The notes under the pieces: model-generated
What the model saw: only the letters and a program-made list of their open reading frames with translations
What the model was told of the DNA's origin: nothing
The model's database searches: none
Source: Hanleya hanleyi
Taxonomy: Eukaryota; Mollusca; Polyplacophora; Lepidopleurida; Hanleyidae
DNA length: 64,000 nucleotides
Assembly (NCBI GenBank): GCA_036873755.1
Contig: JAVTVY010008073.1
Location: 1 to 64,000 of the forward strand
Reading direction: 5' to 3'
Translations under genes and position numbers: made by a program
Shown here: positions 49,440-61,324 of the stretch, in pieces
Position numbering within the stretch: position 1 is the first letter of the stretch
How the letters are laid out: each line of letters begins with the position of its first letter

Positions 49440-52400
49440 AGAGCCCAAGGGGCTTCAATATACGCCTGTATATCTGGAATTATATTGGTCCAAATTTCAA
49501 GTTTGTTTAACTCATTCAGTACCGAGCCTCATTTCTGGCCTCAGTACCAGTAGCTCCACAGCTGAGTCTCAATGTGTGCAGTGCAAGGACGTCCATCACA
49601 GAAGATGTCGACCAAAAGTTCATTTCAAAAATATTTTGTTTGTGAAAGTGAATAAAGTTTGAAACTTTATATCTCCATGAAATACACAAACATCAGAAAT
49701 TGTGTTTGTGTTATTTTTATAATTATATACATGAAATTATGCATGCAAATTTCATGAAAACATGTTTTTATCTGTTCGAAAAAATGCTTCAACAAAAATA
49801 ACATCGAAATTGTCATGGTCTGGTTTCAGATGTACGTAATCTCTGGCTGGTAAAATTTATAGCTGATTGTAGTATACATTCCCTGGATAAAGATGATTAT
49901 TTCCTCAATTTATTTCATCCACGTATTACTTACAAATTAAAGTTTTAATCTGGTAGAAATTTCGTTGATAGTGATGATATTACGCGCAAAATATTGAAGT
50001 AAAAGTTTTTTTTTCTCATCTGATTCAATCGCGTCCATGCTCCGTTTCCCTGAACCGATTTCAATGAATGACATACCATTGTAAAGCCCATTCATTCAGC
50101 TTTCCTCTCATAGTACAATCACCATCGGATGGCCAGTGAAACAAAAGATTTGATTGGATTGAAAAAGGATGTTCACGAAACGATCTTTCTGATAAGCCCG
50201 CTGCTTTGGGCAAGTGGATTGGATAAGAGCCTTCACGTGACGAAGGCGAGCCTTCAGAGCCAATCGGGTTGCCTCATTCACCGCGGGTTGGTTTGGAGAA
50301 ATCAAAACAGAAAAGATGGAGCGAAATTCTGACAAGTTGGTGTCGGACAATAGCAGAATATTTGGGAAATAAATTTACCAAACGCATACGATCGTAGGAA
50401 TTCTCAACAATGGATATATACCTGTACCTTGACAGAAAACTTGACAGAAAATATCTCGTGAATTCGTCAGATTTCTCAAGGAATCGGATGCAACTTTCAG
50501 GTATTTGAACATTTGCAAATGTCTGCCAAAACTGCGCGATTTTCTCACAGATCTTCTCGGATTATAGTTTTATTTCGTTATATTTTTCATTCAATACGAA
50601 AATGCTTTATATATAATCGGATAGATAGCGATCTTATCTTTCGATATATGTATGATTTACCTGATATTTCTTCCTGAATAGACCAGGAAAATAAGAATTC
50701 CAACGGCAGTGTATACGGCCGACTTCATTTTGGAAATTTTCGTGATTTTATTTTTTATCTGCGTTTTCAAACAATGATCTTGAAATAATTTCTCTGTTAG
50801 TCAAATCCAAATTTCAGAAATTGTTACGTCAGAAAATAAGCTTCGTAAACATATAGGCCTTTAATTATATTTGACAATGCTTAGATATGAAAATTCTATT
50901 TTCCCACGACAGTTATGTTCTGCGCCATATGGCGTTATGGGGTTGAGGAGGCCCAGATCTGTGACGCCAAATGGCGCTTACGGTACCAAATGAGTTAATA
51001 GCCTTGATTCCGATTGGTAGCTAGCACACCAGAGAAAGGTCTACAATTTTGTGCTTCTGAGAATGTAACATATATCACATCTTATACTTGATTCAGTTTT
51101 GGGTGACTGTGACCTTGACCTTTGATCGATTGATGTATGGCTCCTCTTTGCCATGCGAGTAAGGTATACTCAAAGTTTGGTACCAATCCATACCTTGAAA
51201 CTAGAGTTATCGCATGGACAACAAATGTTAATGGATGAATGGATAGAACGCAACATCGCATTGCATGACCTCGTCTTCGACAGGCATACGAAAATGTGAC
51301 TTGTAATGAATTCCTGATTTTGGGGTCACAGTGACATTGACCTTTGACCTTGACCTAAATTTTGGTACAGGACACATTGTCTTCCCTCAATGTATCAATG
51401 GACACAAAAAGAATCATGATTTTTATAAATCTCATGATTTTGGGGGTCACAGTGACCTTGACGTTCGGCCTTGACATACATGTCCCCCTAATGTATCCAC
51501 TGACACAAAAAAAAAATAGTTTTCAAAGATTTCTTGATTCTGAAGTCACAGTGACCTTGACTATTGACCTTGACCTAAATTTTGGTACATGATAAACCGT
51601 CTCCCCATAATTTCTCAATGGACACAAAAATCATGATTTTTAACAATTTCACAATTTTGGGGTCACAGTGACCTTGACCTTTGACCTTGACCCACATTTT
51701 GGTATGTGACACATCGTGTCCCCCTAATGTATCTACTGACACAACAAAATGTTATTTGTAATAATTTCCTGATTTTGGGGTCAGTGACCTTTGACCTTGA
51801 CCTATTTTTTTTGGTATGCGACACTTCATTTCCCCCTATTGAATCCACTCATAAAAAATTAGTAATTTTTATTGATTTCCTGATTTTTAGGTCACACTGA
51901 CCTTTGACCTTGATTCTGGGGTCACAGCGACCTTGACTATGGACCTGGATCTAAATTTCGGTACATGACGAAACGAATCCCCGTAATTTCTCAATGGACT
52001 CAAAAAATCATGATTTTTAACAATTCCACGATTTTGGGGTCACAGTGACCTTGACCTTTGACCTTGACCTACATTTTGGTAGGTGACACATTGTGTCCCC
52101 CTAATGTATCTACTGGCACAAAAAAATGTTATTTTTAATAATTTCCTGATTTTGGGGTCACACTGACCTTTGACCTTGACCTATTTTTTGGTATGCGACA
52201 CTTCATTTCCTCCTATTGAATCCACTCACAAAAAATTTGAAATTTTTAATGATTTTCTGATTTTTCAGTCACACTGACCTTTGACCTCTGACCTCGACCT
52301 ACATTTGGTATGCAACACATCGTTCCCCACTAGGGCATCCACTCACCAAAAATTAGAACTGTAGATAGAAAACTGTCAACGATCAATGATTTCCTGATTT

Positions 52401-52770
52401 TAGGCAACAGTGACCTTTGACCTCTGACCTCGACCGTAATTTTGGTACGCGACACATCGTCTTCACCTAGCGTATCCACTCACAAAAATTTGCAACTGTG
52501 GATAGAAAACGTTCACGGATGTAGACCAGACACGAACAATTCAGTGATTTTCCTGTTTTTTTAGGCCAGTGACCTTTGACCTCTGACCTCGACCTTCATT
52601 TTGGTACGCGACACATCGTCCCCCCATAGGGTATCCACTCACCAAAAATTAGAACTGTAGACAGAAAACTGTCCCAGATATAGACCGGACACGGCAGACG
52701 GACAGACGGACACACGGACGGAAACCGCCATCACATAATACGTCCGCCTTTTGGCGGGCGTATAAAAATC
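49440..52770 (+). mobile_element. Pearl/Helitron-like element, family 4 copy a, split by an insertion
   Basis: The 5' part (49440-49510) with ATACGCCTGTAT is separated from the body (50999-52770) by a 1484-bp insertion. The body has ~115-125-bp units carrying GGTCACAGTGACCTTGACC and ACATTTTGGTA. It ends in ACGG microsatellite (52696-52723), then the hairpin ACGTCCGCC-TTTT-GGCGGGCGTATAAAA. The 5' ATACGCC pairs with the 3' GGCGTAT. Copy b at 61325 is uninterrupted. Confidence 0.8.
49511..50994. mobile_element. TTAA-flanked 1.48-kb DNA transposon (piggyBac-like)
   Basis: Terminal inverted repeats CTCATTCAGTACCG (left) and CTCATTTGGTACCG (complement of right) are bounded by TTAA at 49507-49510 and 50995-50998. 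The paralogous sequence at 61325-61440 has a single TTAA at this point, which proves the insertion. The short internal frames (50108-50350 -, and a signal-peptide-like MKSAVYTAV frame near 50730 -) match no transposase known to me. Non-autonomous; piggyBac or another TTAA-using family. Confidence 0.85.
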
Positions 52771-52784
52771 GTATCATTGCAAAA

Positions 52785-53236
52785 GTTTGAAGTCCAAACC
52801 GTGGTAATTTGGACAAAATTTAATATTTCATGTCACAAATACCACATGCATATTAATAGATCATATGAAACATGTGTAGCAAGCATCTAAATCATCCAAT
52901 GATACCCGACAGATTCAGCAAACTTTCCATGTATGTATGGGCAGGCAAATTACAAAGTCAAAACCCTCATAATTTGGACAAAAATTATTATCTCATCTCA
53001 TAAATAGTGCAGGCACATCCTCTAATCATCTGAAACATTTGTACATGTACCAAGTTTCATAATCATCTAATAAAACCTGCATGACAGATATTTTTAGTAC
53101 ATTTTTGTCGAACAAAAAACTTTAATTGGCAAATTACACAATGTACTACATATAATTATAAGTCCAAAACCTCATAATTTGACCCAAAATTAATGTTTCA
53201 TATCAAAAATAGCAAAGGCACATCCTTTAAATATGT
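52785..53236 (+). repeat. ~190-bp tandem repeat
   Basis: About 2.5 diverged units, each with a CATAATTTGGACAAAA-type string, a CACATCCT string and a GTACCAAGTTTCATAATCAT string. The array resumes at 54393-54475 after the insertion at 53241. Confidence 0.7.
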
Positions 53237-53240
53237 GTAC

Positions 53241-54392
53241 CAGAGATTGAAGTGGATCTTTGTGAAAAATCTGGAAAAATACTATCCTAGCACTTTAGGC
53301 CGATGTCCAAGGGCCGCCTAGGCCCCTGGAAGCTCTCGGGTCCTAGATGGCTGGAGAAGCCATCTCAGCGATTTCTGGGAAATAAAACTGCAGATTGTCA
53401 TCTAAATTCAAGGCACCATTTCATATAGATTTTTTCCTTGTAACCAAATACTTCCAGTACATAACTCAAATACTGGACAAAAAATGCTCCATCAAAGCAA
53501 GCATAATGTAGATGCCACACTACTGGAAGCACATGAATTTGGCTCTGTGCAATCAACCTCAGATTGTGAGGAAGTGAACAAACAGGGTAAAGTCTCATTA
53601 GATTTGTGAAGTTTTCGAGTTTTGAGATTTTTTTGCACTTTAGAATCATGATTTTTCAAGTCACTCTTTCCAGTGGTCACCTATTTCAGTTGATTGTTTC
53701 ACATGCCAGGCCTACTTTATGGTCGCCACTGCTTAGTATATTTGTCTTCCAGCCAAAAAATTTTTGATTTGAACTCCAGTTTCAAAGTCCTTGAGGTCAG
53801 TCATCATGTCAACAAATTGACATACATGTAGTTGACTCTAAACTATAATAAATATGTCTGACATTATCAACAGTGAATCAAACAAATTTCGCTTTGAAAG
53901 CTGGCGCCAATGAACACGAGGTTACGTACTGCTTTCCATTACATTCACGACACAGGACGAGACTACACGCCCTCAGCTACTCAGACTGCAAACAAAGCTG
54001 CCGGGAATCCGCATTCTCTGACCTACTTAACAGCAAAGCTGCAAAACCGAGTCTATTTTGGGAAACACCACGGGGAGATCGTACTGTGCTCGTACTGTGC
54101 TGGAAATATAGTAACTCCGACCACTCCGGAACTGGTTATTTCAAACTCATTAAACCCACCGGAGGTACATAACTCGAATTTTAATCACATAATTAATATT
54201 TTTGGGGCATTCTCAAACCCAAGCCAAACGTTTTTTTGTTCGCTAAAATGGTTTAACGGAAATTCATTATCGACGAAAATAGCAACAACAAAAACATGGT
54301 CGGGCGAGACAGAAAACAGGAGAATCCGGGAATTTTTTGGAGATTCTGAAAAATCCGGAAATCCGGATATATCCGAAAGACTTCAATCACTG
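53241..54392. mobile_element. 1152-bp insertion with terminal inverted repeats
   Basis: Left end CAGAGATTGAAGT, right end the complement of CAGTGATTGAAGT (12 of 13 bases). GTAC lies on both sides (53237-53240 and 54393-54396), where the interrupted repeat has only one copy. A 186-codon plus frame (53910-54470) runs past the right end and shows no known domain, so it is not called as a gene. Superfamily undetermined: the 4-bp duplication excludes typical hAT. Confidence 0.75.
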
Positions 54393-54396
54393 GTAC

Positions 54397-55116
54397 CAAG
54401 TTACATAATCATCCAGAGACATCTGATAACTCCAGCAAACTTTCTATGTACACTATTGCATAACAAATGATATAGTGTGGATGATATATTTTCCAAGTAC
54501 AGTCTTTGAGATGATATTCTAGTGTTGGCACTTCAACTGCATCTCACTGGGGCCGAATGCTCAATCAAATGCACACTGTCCTTTATGTAATATCACAAAT
54601 GCACCTGAAATATTTGCATGCCCATGTGGTTTTGACAGAGCGATTATTGATTTTCCCCATCTCAAAAGACCATGCAAGCACAATTTAGTCTCCAGCAACA
54701 ATCATGCCAGTTCATAATAACAACCTCCGGCTGGAATAAAATGCTTCCTCTATCTTTTTGTCCTATCTCAATCACAAAGTACGGAGGCCTGTCCTTTATT
54801 GAATCTAAACATCAAAGAAGTCATACCACAGAATATTAAATGCTGATTTCCTGATTTTTTGTCCTTTAAACTGTTTTCATGAAACCATTACTGATTTGTC
54901 CTGAAGGTATTTTCCCCAAATTACATTACTGAACATCTGTTTTCTCTCTCAAAAATCATTTCATATACATGTAAAGAGTACGTGGCGAGCACATGCACAT
55001 CATAACAAATAATCATTTCATCATCTGATCATGTTGATGCTAACATATCGAGGCTATATTAAACCATGATCCCTCACTGTCCTTTCTGATGTTCTGAGTT
55101 TAGCCGTGCAACAAAT
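54397..55116. other. no gene recognised
   Basis: Tail of the 190-bp repeat to about 54475, then unique sequence with no coding signal. Confidence 0.4.
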
Positions 55117-55284
55117 GGCATGTTGGTTTGTATTTTTAATGGCATGTTTATTTGTATTTTTAATGGCATGTTTATTGGTATTTTTAATGGCATGTTTATT
55201 GGTATTTTTAATGGCATGTTTGTTTGTATTTTTAATGGCATGTTTATTGGTATTTTTAATGGCATGTTTGTTTGTATTTTTTTT
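55117..55284 (+). repeat. seven 24-bp units
   Basis: Unit GGCATGTTTATTTGTATTTT plus TAAT, 24 bp, about seven copies. The frames on both strands (MACLFVFL-type and its complement) are artefacts of a unit length divisible by three. Confidence 0.95.
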
Positions 55285-55469
55285 AATACTGGGATGATGG
55301 ATATTTCATTTGCAGTATGCTTTCCCCAAGTGTATTCTTCTCCTTCACATGCCCATTAGATCGAATAACAGGTTGGGACATATCCGAAACCCAGTTCTAA
55401 AATGCAATCTGCATTTTACCAGTTTACAATCATAAAGCACAAATATGTCAGAGAATGATGGAAAAGATG

Positions 55470-56285
55470 TGGGCAGACATTGTGGAAATTAATGTGGAAC
55501 CGTGCAAACCATGGCAGACAATCTGTCAACTGACAAGGAACAGTGCAAACCATGGCAGACAATCTGGCAATTAATGTGGAACAGTGCAAACCATAGCAGA
55601 CAAATTGACAATTAATGTGGAACAGTGCAAACCAAAGCAGACAATGTGGAAATTAATGTGGAACCGTGCAAACCATGGCAGACAATCTGTCAATTTACGT
55701 GGAACAGTGCAAACCATGGCAGACATCTAGCAATTAATGTGGAACAGTGCAAACCACAGCAGATAATGTGACAATTAATGTGGAACAGTGCAAACCAAAG
55801 CAGACAATCTGGCAATTAATGTGGAACAGTGCAAACCATGGCAGACAATATGGCAATTAATGTGGAACAGTGCAAACCATGGCAGACAATGTGGCAATTA
55901 ATCTGGAACAGTGCAAACCAAGGCAAACAATGTGGTAATTAATGTGGAACAGTGCAAACCAAGGCAGACAATGTGGCAATCAATCTGGAACAGTGCAAAC
56001 CATGGCAGACAATGCAGCAATTAATGTGAAACAGTGCAAACCATGGCAGACAATCTAGTAATTAATGTGGAAGAGTGTAAACCAAGGCAGACAATGTGGC
56101 AATTAATGTGGAACAGTGCAAACCATGGCAGACAATGTGGCAATCAATGTGGAACAGTGCAAACCAAGGCAGACATCGTGACAATTACATGTGATGTGGA
56201 ACAGAGCAAACCATGACAGACAATGTGGCAACTAATGTGTAGCTGTGCAAATCAAGGCAGACCATGTGACAATTAATGTATCAGT
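55470..56285 (+). repeat. ~20 units of 41 bp
   Basis: Unit of about 41 bp containing GTGGAACAGTGCAAACCATG and a GCAGACAATCTGGCAATTAA segment, about 20 copies with point variation, and a few units shortened by 1-3 bases. Confidence 0.95.
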
Positions 56286-57150
56286 TTGATAACTACAGTT
56301 GGCATGGTTGAAGAATGAACATGATGAATGGAATTTGTTTTTATGGGGAATACGTGTACTTTATATTCTACATTAATCACATTAATCTCATGTACATGTA
56401 CATGTTTGTACTAAAATTGTCTGAAAGTATCTTCAGGCACCTTGCACATGTTGATAATATTACATGTGCCGTAAGTATAACACACTGCCAGTAATAAAGT
56501 ATGATGAATTCCCCTAAAGGCAGACCCTGATTGCTTGCATCTGGGATTTTAATTAGTTCCATCTCTGTGAAAACACCTTCATTATCCACCACTGATCGTG
56601 GCTGTCATTAGACCTTCCTGATCAATAATGCAGTCATTAATAACTCGTCACCACTAACATTCCCTGACAGCGTGGAGCCTGAGTGTTTCTGTATTCAGAT
56701 CAGGGGGATAGACCTCTTCCACTTACCCTCTCTGCGGGACACAAGAGGGGGCAATCCCGATAAGGACACCACTGTCTGCTTTATTTGTTCAGCCTAAGTG
56801 GAACACCATTGTCCTGTTCATTTGCTCATTTTTCATTATCTGACACTGTGAAACCTCTCAGAGCTTCTCAGATGGATGCATATATATATAACAAGACCTT
56901 GTAACAAGATACACATAGCAAATATAAATCACTTTTCTTACACCTAATGTTTCAATTGAGTCATTTTATAGGCACTACATGTACATGTAGGTTCAATTTG
57001 CCCTTTTTGATCCTTGAGCCCCTACCCTGTGCGATCTTTCAACAAAATTGACTGGGGGTACACATCAATAGGCTCATCATTCACCATCACAATTCACATC
57101 TCTGAACTGTAGTTATACATATATATGTAGCAAACATAATTTACACTTTT
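56286..57150. other. unique sequence, possible conserved non-coding
   Basis: No gene. The stretch 56510-56870 is unusually complex and less AT-rich than its surroundings and lacks repeats. Comparison is needed before calling it conserved. Confidence 0.3.
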
Positions 57151-57159
57151 TAATGATTT

Positions 57160-57320
57160 GATTTATCAGCCAATGACCTTGACCTTTCGACCTCAAAATA
57201 AATCTAGAATTCCTCTTTGCCCCATGCATAATTAAGGTATATCTAAAGTTTGGTACCAATTCATGACTTGGAGTGAGTGAATATGATTTAACATGGTGGT
57301 GTTCAACAATAATTCAGTCA
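57160..57320 (+). repeat. fragments of family 4 and SINE-like repeats
   Basis: GACCTTGACCTTTCGACCTC and a GGTATATCTAAAGTTTGGTA segment resemble the family 4 start. It is followed directly by AGTGAGTGAATATGATTTAA, the start of the SINE-like repeat at 19636. Confidence 0.5.
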
Positions 57321-58341
57321 TGTCACATCAAAACAAAAGGTTAACATACAGATAGATAGAGATAACTCTTCTCACAATGGGGGTATGACCATGTGAAGAC
57401 AGTTAAAGTTACACATTTTACAGATGCTCGTGTACATTTTCTTATACATGTACTTCTGTTCTTGCTCTGAGTCCCATGTTGTTGAATATCCTTTTTCACA
57501 TTTGTTGTTGTTTTAAGTGGGTGTTGATTGCATACCCTCACGCAGGTTTTCTTCCCCATTATCATACAGGATATAAGAAAACTGTGACAAGTACAATGTA
57601 CTACCCAGACCACAGATGAATCACTGGGGAGTATACTCATTACTGAGGAATCGAGCATGCACTCACCATTGAGACATCAACCTGTCCAAGCCTGCATTCA
57701 TATGAAAAAACAGGGAATACCAAGAATCCATTATTTAACACAGTTCTTGCAGGACTTGTCCGATAAAATTCTGACAAAGAATTGAAAAGACAAGTTCAAC
57801 GACTTTCAACTTGGAAAGTCAGTATCATTATTACAGAGCGGCAATATTAGTAATATCAGTTTTCCGCAAGTCGGGCAAAATCAATTATGTAAGCTTAAAG
57901 AACGGGTCACAGTGCTATACTGGACGTTACACTCATTTCATTTCCAAGATATTGAGTTTTTTGGAAAGGGGTGGGGGGGTGAGGCTGAAGCTACTATTGA
58001 TTCAGTTAGTCCACTAATTGTTCATAAACAATGTAATGGAGGGCACTGGGCAACTTTGTTGCAAATTCCTCTTGCATTTAAATCACGTAGTACCAATTGC
58101 CAAAATGGATACTGAGAATTGAAGAAGAGCGTCTCCTTGATAAATTTTAGATAGTTTATAAACACTCAGAAAATTGATTTCCATGTCAAAATTTTAGGAA
58201 AAAACAGTCAATTTTTTTTTGACAGAAACAAATTGTTCAGATGGTTGAAAATTCAAATTGATGAGTTTTAACTTCCTTTTCAAATGTGTGTAAACTTGTC
58301 GAGGACTGGCACGAAGTGTTCAAAATAGCACCCATCCTAAA
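57321..58341. other. no gene recognised
   Basis: Unique AT-rich sequence; short ORFs without support. Confidence 0.4.
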
Positions 58342-58738
58342 CAGACCTCTCAAGTTAAAATTCCACCAAGGCGTGAGATTTGAGTATGTCCGCCCAGGAG
58401 ATACGAGTCCCCCCAAAATGTGAATTTTTAGGCATCATTTCATACAATTTTTGCATTTTGTTTCATAACGGCCTACCATTATACATTTCACCCTTCATGG
58501 TCGGAGGCTATAAATACATGTAGATACTGTAAAACCAAGTTTAGGAAAATTTTGAACTTACGGACTCCTTTTTCTGCAAACTGGAGCAATTTTGAAGGAT
58601 TCTTGGTTATTTTACATTGTAGAAATATTTTCATGAAAATTCCTAGATGCGTGAGATTTTTTTATAGCTGCGTGAGAGCGTGAGACAGATGCCAAATGCG
58701 TGAGTCTCACGCCGAATGCGTGAGAGTTGATAGGTCTG
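58342..58738. mobile_element. 397-bp MITE with 6-bp target duplication
   Basis: Ends CAGACCTCTCAA and the complement of CAGACCTATCAA (11 of 12). It is flanked by CCTAAA on both sides (58336-58341 and 58739-58744). The right half has repeated GCGTGAG motifs in both orientations (58655-58725), able to form hairpins. No coding. Superfamily uncertain. Confidence 0.8.
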
Positions 58739-58744
58739 CCTAAA

Positions 58745-59776
58745 TAGCACTGCCTCCTGTAGAAATTCCTCTGTGATGTATATTTTGAAGGAGAACAGAT
58801 GTAATACAATTTTGCAATATATTAGTTTTGCCTTAGAGGATAAACATACATTGATAAGAGCTATCCATGCTTGTTCGGTATTGGGTTTTCTGACCAGGGT
58901 CTTTGCCAGGAATGTACATTTTAGTTCGGGCAAGTCGTTTTCCTACTGGTAATGGCTGTAATATGTTTTGCTCATGGTTCCCTATGCATACAGATAGGTG
59001 AAAAGTCCCTCGGGTAATTAATTGTATCCATTCAGAAATGCAACTTGTTTAGGAGGAACGTACACATATAAATAATGGTAGGAGAAAATTCCATTAGCAA
59101 ACATGTGCCGTACATAGCGATTCCGCCACCAGACTTTCATGTTGACGTGACCCTGCTCCGACTATCCATCACACTGCTCTTTCAATAAAATAAAAGGCAG
59201 ACGAAAACTGCGGAAAAACTCCCCCATTGCTCATAGACTTTACTGGGCAGTCGATGGGATCTATACAAAATCTCCTACATATTTGGAGTGGCTGCTGATC
59301 ACACTTGATACTGTCTCGTAAAAAGCTGTGATTTATGAAGTGCGGCGAAGTCAATAAACCATACAGGGCACGAAGATTCCAGGCTTAATTAGTTCCAATC
59401 TTATGAAAAAATCTATATGTATGTATCACTGGACACAGCCATGAAACTGATGAGCTATTCAATAACCCCTACATCAATAGTTGGTATAGTTGGTCTCATC
59501 TAATCATATATATTGTAATACTACAGGGCAGCAGTAACAGACCAGTAGGACAACAGTCATGACAGTATAGTTAACCCACAACCTACAGCAGGGAAATGAG
59601 TCCGTGAGTTGAAAGCTCGAGCCATTACATTAGCTAATTTCTCCAAGTCAAATGATCTTTAAATTAACACCATATTAAGGATGTCCGCTGGTGGTAAATC
59701 AAAGTAATTAACTTTTTGAATAATGTGTGTTGTTGCATTCATAATTGTGTAATATGAGGAAAAACAAAGAAAATAC
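58745..59776. other. no gene recognised
   Basis: Unique sequence without coding signal. 59160-59345 is somewhat complex and unrepeated. Confidence 0.4.
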
Positions 59777-61022
59777 GAAGCTGCGCATCAGAAAACCCCT
59801 CGGCTCTGGGCGCCAGCCATTCATAATGTATTCAATTTGAAACCAAGACTTCAGGAACATCAAGCAGTCAAGTGACAAATATACAGATTATGAAAAATTT
59901 GTAATTAGAAATGGTCTCTAAGGTTTCCATCCAATCAGAGAAACCGGTATTCATTACATAAGTCTCTTGATGCATTGATGATGTATACCAAATTTTACAT
60001 CGAGCATTTGAAAGTTATCAGAGATAGAGATCATTAATGATTTCGCATAAATTAAAGATGGCCACCCATCCTTCCCACCACTCAGGAGAACTGATGTGGT
60101 TATTCATTGCAAGTCTTCTAATACATGAATGCTGTATACCAAGTTTCATATAGAACACTGAAATGGTATCAAAGATATACATCATTAAAGATTTTGCATA
60201 AATTAAATATGGCCACCAAGGTTTCCGCCCAACCAGAAACACCAGAGCTGTCATTTATCGTAAGTCTATTGATGCATCGATGATGTATATCAAATTTTAC
60301 ATCGAGCACTTGAACGGTATCAGAGATAGAGATCATTAATGATTTTGCATAAATTAAAGATGGCCGCCCATCCTTTCCGCCACTCAGAGGAACTGATGAA
60401 GGTCTCTTGATACATCGATGCTGTATACCAAGTTTTGTATAGAACACTTGAATGGTATCAGAGATATATATCATTAAAGATTTTGCATAAATTAAAGATG
60501 GCCGCCAAGGTTTCCACCGAATCAGGGAAACTGTTACTGATGCATCGATGATCTATACTAAGTTTCACACTGAACAGTGAAATGGTACCTGAGATACACA
60601 AGATTAATGGTTTCGCATAAATTAAATATGGCCGCCAAAGTTTCCAACCAATCAGGTCCAGATTCAATAGGGTTCTGAGTCATGAGCATATAGATGTGCA
60701 CTGCAAGTTTGGTGTGCCTAGGGTAAGTCGTTCTAAAGATATCTTGGTAACGAGAAAGCTGTGATGGTTTTGCATAAATTAAAGATGGCCGCCAAAGTTT
60801 CCAACCAATCAGGTCCAGATTCAATAGGGTTCTGGGGCACAAGCATATGGATAAGCACTGCAAGTTTGGTGTGCCTAGGGTAAGTCGTTCTAAAGATATC
60901 TTGGTAACGAGAAAGGTGTGACGGACAGACGGACAGACGGACGGACGGACGGACGGACGGACGGACGGACGTACATGACGACGACAATACCCTTCGGCCA
61001 AATTTTGGCCGAGGGGTAAAAA
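59777..61022 (+). mobile_element. Pearl/Helitron-like element, family 1 copy c
   Basis: Starts GAAGCTGCGCATCAG with ACCCCTCGGC. It has about six ~145-bp units with TTGCATAAATTAAAGATGGC, the last two of which carry GCAAGTTTGGTGTGCCTAGG instead. An ACGG microsatellite follows (60920-60971), then the CGGCCAAATTTTGGCCG hairpin and the end GCCGAGGGGTAAAA. Confidence 0.8.
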
Positions 61023-61324
61023 TATAGGTTGGTGTGCATTTTCTAGCTGTAGGCAATGTTAAGTGGACTGACCCAGAAAGCATAGGGAATAGCCCTAGTT
61101 TTGAAGCATATTCATGAAAAATTCATAGAAATAGTATTTAACTTTTTCTTATATTCTAACTGTTTGCAGATAATCACAATATCTATCAAAATTTAGCAAA
61201 TTGGATGGATGTTAGTTTGCAAAATTCTCGGCTAAAAGGCTTTTAAAGGAAATCCCCATCTCTTAACCTAGGGAAGGGAGATAACCCAATAGAAAAACAG
61301 GCAAAATGGCTGCCAAAGTAAACA
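61023..61324. other. no gene recognised
   Basis: Short unique spacer between two Pearl-like elements. Confidence 0.4.

Noticed and set aside
50640..50728. Signal-peptide-like frame (MKSAVYTAV...) with a donor, considered as BACE exon 1
   Set aside because: It lies inside the TTAA element at 49511-50994, and no DTGS exon connects it to the exon at 47730.
53910..54470. 186-codon plus-strand ORF
   Set aside because: It crosses the right end of the 53241-54392 insertion into tandem repeat and has no recognisable domain.
55106..55297. Hydrophobic 63-codon ORF as a membrane peptide
   Set aside because: Translated 24-bp minisatellite, open on both strands.
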